Assembly: GCF_011745365.1 (NCBI RefSeq)
Contig: NW_024468909.1
Span: 4,526,001-4,590,000, forward strand
Direction: 5' to 3'
Length of the DNA: 64,000 bases
Source of the DNA: Cryphonectria parasitica EP155
Lineage: Eukaryota > Ascomycota > Sordariomycetes > Diaporthales > Cryphonectriaceae
Positions within the stretch are counted from its first letter, which is position 1; each line of letters starts with the position of its first letter. Positions 26,754 to 36,332 of this stretch are shown here, in pieces. The translations under genes were made by a program, and so were the position numbers. A model generated the notes under the pieces. That model was not told the origin of the DNA. It searched no databases and saw only the letters and a list, made by a program, of their open reading frames with translations.

Positions 26754-26837
26754 GAAAACTCATGGGAATCACGGAAGAATGTTGAAAACGCTCAGGAAAA
26801 GATAGCTGAATATTGGAAAAGGAAAGCTAGCACCTAA
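26754..26837 (+). pseudogene. Second half of the chromodomain of element A Pol
   Basis: After element B and one CAAGC are removed, the frame from 19303 continues as ENSWESRKNVENAQEKIAEY and ends with TAA at 26835..26837. Together with EYKIEKILKHRS..YLIKW-K-S-Y before the insertion, this gives a chromodomain of ordinary length (start E-Y-x-I-E-K-I-L, central W-K-x-Y, then E-N-S-W-E). The Trp of W-K-x-Y is a TGA. Its stop overlaps the stop codon of the opposite-strand ORF. Confidence 0.87.
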
Positions 26838-27463
26838 GACAGCCGCTTCGCCCCGGGCCGAGATTCAGAAGCCTCAGGAATCTCGCTCCCCAAAATGCTG
26901 TCTCAATCCACCACATCGAGAGCATTCCAAGACTGAGCTTCGGCTACAGCCTCAGATTCAGCAGCATACCGAGCATCCTCCTCCCAACGCTCTTTCTCCT
27001 CCAACTTATCCAGGGAACGCAGATCCTAACTAACCATCTTCGCGCTACAATCACGCAGGGAACGTTTCTGCTTCTGCAAACGCACCAAGCGAGCTGTTGC
27101 TTTATCCAGTTTGGACTGAAGCTTAAGAAGAACTTTCTCCACATCCAACTCCTTCTGATCTAAGCGATTAAGTTCGGTAATAATACGAGATACTATTATA
27201 AGAATTAGAAAGCGAATAAGAAAAAACTCAGAAAAGAAGCAAAACCTACAAGCATTCACCGGAATACTGGAATCATTGCAGAAACAATTCCAACAAATAC
27301 AACAGAAATACTGCTTAATATCTTTCATTATCTTATACTCCAATCCCTTCAATATACAGAAAGAATAAAGCATGATTTCGAAATCTTGAAGATTGATAAT
27401 CAGAGAAAGCTGAAGATATTATTCGGATTTTCAAGAAAGGAACTTTTCGATTCTGTTCAACAT
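26834..27463 (-). pseudogene. Opposite-strand accessory ORF of element A
   Basis: Minus-strand frame from ATG at 27463..27461 to TAG at 26836..26834, 210 codons including stop, with at least four internal RIP stops (TGA and TAA near the start, TAG at about 27024, TGA near 26890). The best part, 27190..27040, is a coiled coil (KELDVEKVLLKLQSKLDKAT, then RLVRLQKQKR) and matches the layout of 19852..20469. The C-terminus has NALDVVD followed by a former Trp, like FDWNSVDVGN in B. The Cys motif survives only as A-C-R-F-C. Its stop overlaps the pol stop. Confidence 0.8.
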
Positions 27464-27555
27464 CTCAATTAGGAAGGCATAATCAGACCCATGAACAGCT
27501 TGCCAGAAAACTTACAAAAGTACATTAAGAACAATGACTGATAGGAGAGAAATGA

Positions 27556-27999
27556 TATTATAATCCATTCAACATGCAGATCACGAAACAAGCTCTGCTA
27601 ACAAGAAATCAGATATCACAATCCAACATCAAACAACCACTAGAAATTATATAAGCAAGGATTAGGATTAGATTACAACAAAACAAGTAAGCTACTCACT
27701 GAATCATCACAATACAGATCACAGATCATGATAAGCCAGATGAGCCACAATAAAAAGCTGAATATATAAGAACACATTCATTACTACTAGATAGATCATT
27801 ATATATAGCTCTTCAGTTATTAATCTAAGTATTAGATTACTCTCTACTCTGATAGCTTCAAAAGCAATGAATACTTGCATTGCTTATTAAGACTTGTATA
27901 GTTCCGTATTCAAGAACTTAGCATTTTGATACTGCTCTTGTTAGCATAAATCTCTTTTGTATACTTTGGAATCTTCGGATTGCTGCAATGCTCATTATA
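27556..27999 (+). repeat. 3' LTR of element A (444 bp)
   Basis: Begins TATTATAATCC (RIP form of TGTTATGACTC) and ends GCTCATTATA. Directly followed by CATAT. Confidence 0.9.
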
Positions 28000-28004
28000 C
28001 ATAT
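28000..28004. other. Target site duplication CATAT, right side of element A
   Basis: Matches 13141..13145. Confidence 0.9.
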
Positions 28005-28154
28005 ATCCAAAGCTATTCATCCCGATTAGTTATGCTTATAATCCTAACCCTGGATTATGTAATCAGTGCTTAGTCAGAGCGTTGGATTCCTAACACTTAG
28101 TTCTTGCTTGCTTGTAACCTGCTTCGTAACCTGCATGTTGGATGAGTTATAACA
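28005..28154 (-). repeat. Second part of the LTR of element D
   Basis: Continues the LTR that breaks off at 13145; ends GTTATAACA at 28154. It contains AATCCTAACCCT near 28030, a mutated telomere-like box. Confidence 0.88.
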
Positions 28155-28278
28155 TATAGAAAGAACAAAGAATCATATTAATAGCTTTAGAAAGAATAAT
28201 GAAGTAAAGAGATTTCTTCTGTTTTAATCTATTAGAATGAGAATTGAGAGATTTCAGTTTTTTAACTCTGTTGAATAT
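28155..28278 (-). pseudogene. N-terminal remnant of the opposite-strand ORF, element H
   Basis: Corresponds to the first ~40 codons of the accessory ORF of A and B: FNRVKKLKSLNSHSNRLKQK follows a start codon mutated from ATG to ATA (28278..28276). It is cut at 28154 by the LTR of D. The spacing to the LTR at 28369 is the same as in A and B, so this is the 3' end of a plus-strand element H. Confidence 0.7.
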
Positions 28279-28368
28279 TCTGATTAGAAAGGCATGATAA
28301 TATAATAAGGAAATGCTAGAAAACTTACGAAAGATCATTGAGAACAACAACTGATAGGAGGAAGATAA

Positions 28369-28620
28369 TATTATAACTCATCCAGCATGCAGGTTACAGA
28401 GCAGGCTCCGCTAACAAGGAATCAGATGTTGCAACTCAGCATCTGACAACAGATAGTATTACATAATCAGGATTAGGATTATGATAGTTGCATAGTTGAA
28501 GAAGTTGATATCGACTCTGTTAACCAGTCGAAGAAATCAATATCAACTCTATTAACTCATACTGAAGAGCTGAATATATAAGAATACGTTCATTACTACT
28601 AGATAAACCATCAGAACATA
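28369..28620 (+). repeat. 3' LTR of element H, first 252 bp
   Basis: Begins TATTATAACTC. Broken at 28620 by insertion of element I. The rest of H is not in the window. Confidence 0.82.
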
Positions 28621-29073
28621 TGTTATAACCCATTCAACATGCAGGTTACAGGATAAGCTCCACTAACCAAGAATCAGGTGTTAAGGACTCAACATTCTAA
28701 CAAAGCATTGATTACATAATTCAGAGTTAGGGTTATGAGCACAGCCAATCAGAAAGGATAGCTTCGGATATGTACTATTCAGAGCTAGCAGGATAACTTG
28801 AATATGTTGCTATCCAATATATCCATACTGAAGAACTGAATATATAAGAACATATTCATTACTATTAGATAAATTCAGTACATAGCTCTTCAGTTATCAA
28901 TCTAAGTATTCAGTCTTCTATACTGAATAGCTTTAAAGGCAGTAAATACTTGCATTGCTTATTAAGATTTGTATAGTTCCATATTCAAGAACTTAATACT
29001 TTAATACTGCTCTTATTAGTATAAATCTTCTTATATATTTAGGAATCTTCGAATTGCTATAGTACTTATTATA
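28621..29073 (+). repeat. 5' LTR of element I (453 bp)
   Basis: TGTTATAACCC at 28621 to ACTTATTATA at 29073. TTAGGGTTA lies near 28727. Confidence 0.9.
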
Positions 29074-29109
29074 TTTTGATAACTCTTGTTTAAGAATAGT
29101 TCAGTATTA

Positions 29110-30650
29110 TTCTCTTAAGCAATATGGAATACAATAGCTTCTTTAGAAATCTCTTCATTCTTGCATACTCCTACTCAGAAAGAACTGATTAATTAGATAT
29201 ATTAGCTTACTTAGCATATTCAGGATCTGCGCAAATAACAGCAAGCTTAGAGCGCTATTATTGCTAACTAACAAGCTTAGCTAGCTTAGCAAGCTTAACA
29301 GATATAGTTTACTTTTATAGCTACTAATAATGCTAAAAAAGTATATAAGATGAATAAGCTTGCTATATATAATAGTAATTAGAAAATGCTGCATAGATTT
29401 CTTACTTACTGCAAAGCATATTTTCTGTATTATAAGACTTAGTTTACTAAGAAATCTGAGAAAGTTATTCTTGCAGAAACTTATTTCAAAAAAAATGCTT
29501 TTATCTAGTATAAGCTTTCTTTATACAATCACTTGAAGTATCAGAATAATTCCGATATGCATATTCAGAATACTAAGAATATATTCGATTTCTTTAAAAG
29601 CTTTGAAAAAGCTTTTAAAGAAATCTTTGATAATTTCAATAAAGAATATATTATAGCTTAGCAGCTTATAAATCTCAAGCAAACTAAATTAGCTTCTGCT
29701 TATATAGTTAGATTTAAGCAATTCTTAATACAATTCCTATAAAAAGATAAAAATCTTATAGAATATTATTACAAAGAACTTAAGAATAATATTAAAAATA
29801 AAATCTTTAAGCAGAATTAGCTAAAGAATTTTGTAATATTCTCTAATCAAGCTATCTATATTAATAACTATCTGTATAAATAATAGATAAAGAAGTTTAA
29901 GAAAAGAGAAAGCTAGATTTAGAGATTTCCAGCTAATATAAGCAAGAAACTTCAAAATAAGAATAGCAATCGATATAGCAGTATAGCTTAGAGCAATACT
30001 ATGTATGCTGATTCTATGAAATTCAATGCTACTAATAAGCAGTATAGCAAGAGAAATAGTATTACTTGCTATAATTGCAACAAACAAGAATATATTATAT
30101 GCAACTGCTATTAATCCCGAAAGAACAAATAGTAATTAGTTTAGAAAGAATACTAGATGAATATTGCTTAATAATAGAAATCCAATCAACTAAGCAAAAA
30201 CACTCTCTTAAAGCAAGTATCGGATTCTATTAATTATAAAAGTTTCAGCTAAACATTTTATTATAATAATAACTGCTTAATACATCTCTTAAGTAAAGAA
30301 GATTCAGAATAGTTCTCTTAGAAATCTAGATGCTGCAGATAAATAGCAACAGCAGAACGAGAATGCATACTCAGCACTCCTACAAGTAGCAATTCGAACT
30401 GCTCTAATATTGTAGAATAGAGCATTCAAGCGTTAGAAGAAGAGCTTAGCAATAATATCCTTTAATATTCTTCATTGCTTATGCTAAGCACTATGATCAG
30501 AAGCATGAATAAGAGATAATATCCTCTTAATTACTGATACAAACATAAGAACGCTTCTCAAGCAGCAAAGAGATCGAATCAGAACGAGCGGTTCAATAGT
30601 TCATCAGAATTTCCTATGAACAATGAATTCAAGAAGCTTACAGAAAGATT
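29110..30650 (+). pseudogene. Gag pseudogene of element I
   Basis: Gag frame with RIP stops. The zinc knuckle at 30064..30108 reads CYNCNKQEYIICNC: all three Cys are kept, but Gly and His became Glu and Tyr (CAC to TAC is a typical RIP change). Upstream is the family's Gag stretch (about 29340..29800). Confidence 0.78.
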
Positions 30651-30999
30651 TTCTTTCAGCATTGAATAGAACAAGGAAATAATATAAATTGAATATCTCG
30701 TTTATAGAATAAAGCTAGAAAAGCTCTTTACCTGCATTCTCTTACAAAACATTAAAGTATAAGAAAATAAGAATTCTCGAATCAGCTTACTTTACAACCT
30801 ATACTACGAACTAGCTTAGATCTCCTGCATTTATTATAGCTGCAGAATATATTTCTCAAACAAGATGCAATACAAATAGTTCTTTATTAGAGAATCAGAA
30901 CAAATCCTTTAAGCTATTAAAGAATAGAAACTCTGCTTCAGAGAGATTCTTAATAAACAGCATTACAATATATATATTGAATTATTAGATAACTGCTCT

Positions 31000-32420
31000 A
31001 TATAATGTATAAATAAGGAAATAAAATAGTAGCAGTATAAAATAATACTCTATATAATTTATATTAATAATAAAGTTTGTAACTAGCATTAATAGAAAAA
31101 AAACTAGGAATAATAATAATATAAGCAAAAGTAAGCTAAGAAGCTTGCTTAAGAAGTAGCAAAGCAAGCTTAAAAGAATAAATAGTTCTTAATAAATCCA
31201 AAAAAATAGAATTGCTTATAAGAGAACTGCAGATAATCAGATTAGAATAATTCTTATATAAAGCTTTTAGGATAGATTATGCTTATATTAAGTTTAATAT
31301 ATATATTCAAAGATACAAATATAGCATACTATTAGATAGTAGCGCTTAGAGAAACTTTATATTTCTATATATTATTAATTAAGCATAACTACAATAAAGA
31401 TGGAAAAGATGCTTATATACTCTCAGCATTATAAAAGAATAATCTATTGCATACAATTAAGAAGTAATTAATAAGAAAACTGATTATCTATCTATCTTGA
31501 TTCAAGAATACATAATCAGAGCTTCCTTTGATATCACAAATACAGCATAGCATAAGCTGATTATAAAGCTTTCATAGCTTAAGAAGTACAATCCTCAAAT
31601 CGATTGAACTACTAGCTAAATCTTATAAGAATAAGCTATATCCAGAAAGATAATTACAATTAACAGTACAGAATCAAAGCTAGTAATTGAAGAATATTCA
31701 GAAAAAGAAACTTTATACAACTTCCTATATACTTTCAAACTAGCAGAGCTAGCAGTTCAAGAAGAAGAATCTAGTAATAAGCAAACTCAAATAATGCTAG
31801 AATACTAATAGATTAGCAAAATAACGGAAGCAAGACTCTCAGCAAGTTAGTTTGCTCTGGAGCAGCAAGAAAAAGCTTCAGAATATAGATTATGAAACTA
31901 TACAGGAAAAACCTTGAAACTAGACTCTTAAGCGCTCGGTTTAGCTTGAAGTAAACGCTTAAAGCTCTTGAAAACGCTATCAGAAAAGAAGCATGCTTAA
32001 TAGTATCTACTATTCCTTCAGATAGCAGAAACAGCATATAAATCAGAACTAATACTTGCAAATATACTACAAGAATATTATAAATTTAAGAAACTATTTC
32101 AGAAAGAATTGAATATAGAATTGCTAGAATACAGCTTATATAATTATAAGATTCTGTTATAAGAAGAGAAATAGCTCAAATTCTTCCTTATTTATAGATT
32201 AAATAAGATATAGCTAGAAATACTTAGAGAATATCTTAATGAGAATCTTAAGAAGGAATATATATAATTATTGCAATTATTAGCAGAATACCCCATTCTG
32301 TTTATATTTAAGAAAAATAGCAAGCTTAAGCTATATATTGATTACAAGCAACTTAATAATATTATAATCAAGAATTAATATTTATTACTACTTATTAAGA
32401 AATTACGAGATAAGCTGCAA
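31000..32420 (+). pseudogene. Protease and RT start of element I
   Basis: The active-site motif at 31329..31346 reads LLDSSA (from L-L-D-S-G-A), followed by R-N-F-I as in retropepsins of this family. Further on, KLKLYIDYKQLN at about 32320..32355 is the start of RT. The frame is lost at 32420 through the insertion of J. Confidence 0.78.
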
Positions 32421-32863
32421 TGTTATGACCCATCCAACATGCAGGTCACAGAACAGGTCACGAGTAACAGGAACCAGGTGTCAAGGATTCAACGTTCTAA
32501 CAAAGCATCAATTACATAATCCAAGGTTAGGGTTATTAGCGGATAGATACAGTCGATGTCTATCCTGTTAATAAAGAAATCGATAGAGTTGATATCAATC
32601 CTATCTATCCGAACTGAAGAACTAAGTATATAAAGATTCACATTTCTTATTATTAGATAGATTTCCTTTAGATAGTTCTTTAGTTATTAATCTAAATATT
32701 CAATTTCATACACTGAGTAGCCCCAAAAGCAGTAAATACTTGCATCGCTTATTAGGATTTGTACAGTTCTGTATTCAAGAACTTAATACTTTAATACCGC
32801 TCTTGTTAGCATAAACCTCTTCGTATACTTAGAAATCTTCGGATTGCTACAATGCTTATTATA
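32421..32863 (+). repeat. 5' LTR of element J (443 bp)
   Basis: Starts TGTTATGACCC, the least mutated start among the plus-strand copies, and ends GCTTATTATA. GGTTAGGGTTA lies near 32524. Confidence 0.9.
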
Positions 32864-33157
32864 TTTTAATAACTCTTGTTCAAGAACGGTTCAGTATTAC
32901 CTCTTGAGCAATATGGAATATAATAGCTTCTCTAGAAACTCCTTTATTCTTATGCACTTCTACTCAGAAAGAACTGATTAACTAGATATATCAGCTTACT
33001 CAGTATATTCAGAATCTGTGCAAACAATAGCAAGCTTAGAGCATCATCATCGCTAACTAGCAGGCTCAGCTAGCTCAATAGGCTCAGCAGGCCCAGCTAG
33101 CCTAACAGGCTCAGCAGGCGCAGTCCACCTCTACAGCCACCAATAGTGCTAGAAAAG
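32421..33157 (+). mobile_element. Chromovirus J: 5' LTR and start of gag, cut by the minisatellite element
   Basis: LTR 32421..32863, then leader and the Gln/Ala repeat part of gag. It ends at 33157, where a 213-bp LTR of another family begins. The last ~120 bp (33040..33157) are clearly more GC-rich than the corresponding part of the other copies, i.e. less RIP-mutated. Confidence 0.85.
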
Positions 33158-33370
33158 TGTCAGGTGGAAAGGTTGCAAAGGCAATGTGGCGAAGTCTTTC
33201 TCTCTTTCAGGGGTATACAACCAGAATAACATTGAAGCCTAAGGAGCTAAGTTCTGCTCAGCAGTGCTGACGTGGCTAGAAAGCCGCTTTATAGCCGCAT
33301 ATTGCTTAGTCATCCGTAATCCAGCTGGCTTAGCTGGCCCTGAGCCTTGCTGGCACAATCGGCCCTGACA
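33158..33370. repeat. Left 213-bp LTR of the minisatellite element
   Basis: TGTCAGGTGGAAAGG to TCGGCCCTGACA, with 7-bp inverted ends TGTCAGG/CCTGACA. Differs from the right copy at three sites (G-to-A twice, C-to-T once). Confidence 0.9.
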
Positions 33371-33529
33371 GATTGTCCCCCCTTATCAGGCCTTGTCCTC
33401 AAGGCCTTTGAGGCTTCCGAGCTTTCGTTGCTTCCAGGCTTCCGTTGCTCCCAAGCTTCCGTTGCTCCCAAGCTTCCGTTGCTTCCAGGCTTTCGCTGCT
33501 TCCTAGCTGCTCCTACGCCTTCTCAATGC

Positions 33530-33985
33530 TTCAGGCTCTTAAGATCTCTCAGTGCTTCAGGCTTCTCAAAGCTTCTCAAGATCCCTCAGTGCTTCAGGTT
33601 TCTCAAAGCCTCTCAAGATCTCTCAGTGCCTCAGGCTTCTCAAGGCCTCTCAAGGTCTCTCAGTGCCTCAGGCCTCTCAAGGCCTCTCAAGGTCTCTCAG
33701 TGCCTCAGGCCTCTCAAGGCCTCTCAAGATCTCTCAGTGCCTCAGGTTTCTCAAGGCTTCTCAAGATCTCTCAGTGCCTCAGGCCTCTCAAGGCCTCTCA
33801 AGATCTCTCAGTGCCTCAGGCTTCTAGGCCTCTCAAGGCCTCTCAAGGTCTCTCAGTGCCTCAAGCCTCTCAAGGTCTCTCAGTGCCTCAGGCTTCTCAA
33901 GGCCTCTCAAGATCTCTCAGTGCCTCAGGCTTCTAGGCCTCTCAAGGTCTCTCAGTGCCTCAGGCCTCTCAAGGCTTCTCAACCA
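33530..33985. repeat. Minisatellite array 1, ~37-bp unit with 10-bp subunit
   Basis: Unit TCTCTCAGTGCCTCAGG followed by one or two 10-bp pieces such as CTTCTCAAGG and CCTCTCAAGG, about a dozen copies. Because 37 is not a multiple of three and the unit holds no stop, all three plus-strand frames are open over the array (longest 33347..34045). I treat these as by-products. Confidence 0.9.
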
Positions 33986-34396
33986 TCTCCCTCCTTCTCT
34001 TCTGGCTTCGTCCCCGAAGCTTGTGAAAAAAAAATCTCTTTTTAATCACATTCCAGACGTAAGTCTTCCGAGTGCAATACCCGCGCCATATACGCTGCTC
34101 AGTTGCTGCTCCCTCAGCGCTTTATCCAGGCACTCTTCAGAACTTAAAGCTGTTTGATGTAGGTTGCAAGCCTTCCACCAGGGACTTGGTTTGCAGCCAA
34201 GGAGCCCAGCATCCAGAACAGCGTCCCTGCAGCTATAACGGATAATTATAGCTTTCCGTCTTGAGAGTTGCTCTCTAGCAACTCTGAAGCCGTTGCCACG
34301 CTTCGCTCCACTGCTAGGCGCAGAAGGGTAATTGGTTTGCAACCTAATACCCAAGCAACTTCAGTTGCCAAGCGGACACTCCGCTTCAGCTCTGCG

Positions 34397-34715
34397 CTCT
34401 CGCTCAAATAGCAAAGAGCACACTCTCGAAAACAGAAGATACTCAGATCTACTGCTTGCTCACTCTGCTCTCTCGCTCGAATAGCGAAGAACACACTCTC
34501 GAAAACAGAAGATACTCAGATCTACTGCTTGCTCACTCTGCTCTCTCGCTCGAATAGCGAAGAACACACTCTCGAAAACAGAAGATACTCAGATCTACTG
34601 CTTGCTCACTCTGCTCTCTCGCTCGAATAGCGAAGAATATACTTTCGAAAACAGAAGATATTCAGATCTACTGCTTGCTCACTCTGCTCTCTCGCTCGAA
34701 TAGCGAAGAACACAC
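34397..34715. repeat. Minisatellite array 2, 73-bp unit
   Basis: CTCTCGCTCGAATAGCGAAG recurs at 34397, 34470, 34543, 34616 and 34689, exactly 73 bp apart, with a few point differences. Confidence 0.92.
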
Positions 34716-35900
34716 TTTGTTCTAGCTTAGCAACTCGAATGCTCTGAATCTCTTCTGAACGCTTCTCGCACGCTGCTTGCATACTGCTTGCTCGCTATTT
34801 GCTCTAGCTTAGCGACTCGAATGCTCTGAATCTCTTCTGAACGCTTCTTGCACGCTGCTTGCATACTGCTTGCTTGCTGTTTGCTCTAGCTTAGCGACTC
34901 GAATGCTCTGAATCTCTTCTGAACGCTTCTCGCACGCTGCTTGCATACTGCTTGCTCGACACTGCTTGCTCGCTGTATGCTCTAGCTTAGCGATTCGAAT
35001 GCTCTGAATCTCTTCTGAACGCTTCTCGCATGCTGCTTGCATACTGCTTGCTCGACACTGCTTGCTCGCTGTATGCTCTAGCTTAGCGACTCGAATGCTC
35101 TGAATCTCTTCTGAACGCTTCTCGCATGCTGCTTGCATACTGCTTGCTCGATACTGCTTGCTCGCTGTATGCTCTAGCTTAGCGACTCGAATGCTCTGAA
35201 TCTCTTCTGAACGCTTCTCGCACGCTGCTTGCATACTGCTTGCTCGATACTGCTTGCTCGCTGTATGCTCTAGCTTAGCGACTCGAATGCTCTGAATCTC
35301 TTCTGAACGCTTCTCGCACGCTGCTTGCATACTGCTTGCTCGCTGTTTGCTCTAGCTTAGCGACTCGAATGCTCTGAATCTCTTCTGAACGCTTCTCGCA
35401 CGCTGCTTGCATACTGCTTGCTCGATACTGCTTGCTCGCTGTATGCTCTAGCTTAGCAACTCGAATGCTCTGAATCTCTTCTGAACGCTTCTCGCACGCT
35501 GCTTGCATACTGCTTGCTCGACACTGCTTGCTCGCTGTATGCTCTAGCTTAGCGACTCGAATGCTCTGAATCTCTTCTGAACGCTTCTCGCACGCTGCTT
35601 GCATACTGCTTGCTCGACACTGCTTGCTCGCTGTATGCTCTAGCTTAGCGACTCGAATGCTCTGAATCTCTTCTGAACGCTTCTCGCACGCTGCTTGCAT
35701 ACTGCTTGCTCGCTGTTTGCTCTAGCTTAGCGACTCGAATGCTCTGAATCTCTTCTGAACGCTTCTCGCACGCTGCTTGCATACTGCTTGCTCGCTGTTT
35801 GCTCTAGCTTAGCGACTCGAATGCTCTGAATCTCTTCTGAACGCTTCTTGCACGCTGCTTGCATACTGCTTGCTCAACACTGCTTGCTCGCTGTATTCAA
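34716..35900. repeat. Minisatellite array 3, 96-bp and 82-bp units, 13 copies
   Basis: The core GAATGCTCTGAATCTCTTCT recurs 13 times. Units are 96 bp, or 82 bp when a 14-bp piece (ACACTGCTTGCTCG) is missing. On the minus strand the 96-bp unit encodes a 32-residue repeat (MQAACEKRSEEIQSIRVAKL plus 12 more), giving open frames of 173 and 141 codons at 35330..34809 and 35700..35275. The 82-bp units shift the frame. Confidence 0.92.
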
Positions 35901-35909
35901 GGCTCGAAA

Positions 35910-35998
35910 GCTCGAAAATCGAAGGCTCGAAGGTCAAAGGCTCGAAGGTTAAAGGCTCGAAGGTCAAAGGCTCGAAGGTCAAAGGCTCGAAGGTTCGA
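35910..35998. repeat. Minisatellite array 4, 15-bp unit
   Basis: GGCTCGAAGGTCAAA repeated about five times, with small variants. Confidence 0.85.
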
Positions 35999-36119
35999 AA
36001 AGAATAGTGGTCTGATCGTTTGCTCTGCTCCTGCTCAGTGTTAGCGCTGCCCCTAGGGAAGAAAAAAAAGATAGAAAGCCTCGCCGGATTGCCTCCTTTA
36101 AAAGGGCCAGGCCTCAAAC

Positions 36120-36332
36120 TGTCAGGTGGAAAGGTTGCAAAGGCAATGTGGCGAGGTCTTTCTCTCTTTCAGGGGCATACAACCAGAATAACATTGAGGC
36201 CTAAGGAGCTAAGTTCTGCTCAGCAGTGCTGACGTGGCTAGAAAGCCGCTTTATAGCCGCATATTGCTTAGTCATCCGTAATCCAGCTGGCTTAGCTGGC
36301 CCTGAGCCTTGCTGGCACAATCGGCCCTGACA
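36120..36332. repeat. Right 213-bp LTR of the minisatellite element
   Basis: TGTCAGG at 36120 to CCTGACA at 36332, near-identical to 33158..33370. Confidence 0.9.

Larger units (their letters stand above)
13146..27999 (+). mobile_element. Chromovirus A, structurally complete but RIP-killed and interrupted by element B
   Basis: Plus-strand element: 5' LTR 13146..13589, gag, protease, RT, RNase H, integrase, chromodomain, an ORF on the opposite strand, 3' LTR 27556..27999. Both LTRs are 444 bp. The 7445 bp of element B plus its 5-bp duplication interrupt it at 19304..26753; without them A is about 7.4 kb. Flanked by CATAT duplications inside the LTR of D. Heavily RIP-mutated throughout. Confidence 0.93.
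28621..32420 (+). mobile_element. Chromovirus I: 5' LTR, gag, protease; cut inside pol by element J
   Basis: Begins with an LTR (28621..29073), then leader, gag and protease in the same order as A. It ends at 32420 inside the beginning of RT, where the LTR of J starts. The five bases before the LTR are ACATA; the right-hand duplication is not in the window. Confidence 0.87.
33158..36332. mobile_element. Non-coding LTR element filled with minisatellites (TRIM/LARD-like)
   Basis: Two 213-bp direct repeats (33158..33370 and 36120..36332), both TGTCAGG..CCTGACA, enclose 2749 bp. The inside has no gag or pol but four tandem arrays (about 33530..33985, 34397..34715, 34716..35900, 35910..35998). 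The two LTRs differ at only three sites that I see, all transitions, so the element is young. It has normal GC and few RIP changes. Orientation cannot be told from coding sequence. The flanks do not match: AAAAG on the left (gag of J) and TTCAG on the right (internal part of R). Confidence 0.8.

Noticed and set aside
33347..34045. 232-codon Ser/Leu-rich frame
   Set aside because: All three frames are open across a stop-free 37-bp minisatellite; no sign of selection for one frame.
34397..35900. CRISPR-like array
   Set aside because: Units are contiguous without unique spacers and the organism is a fungus; these are minisatellites.
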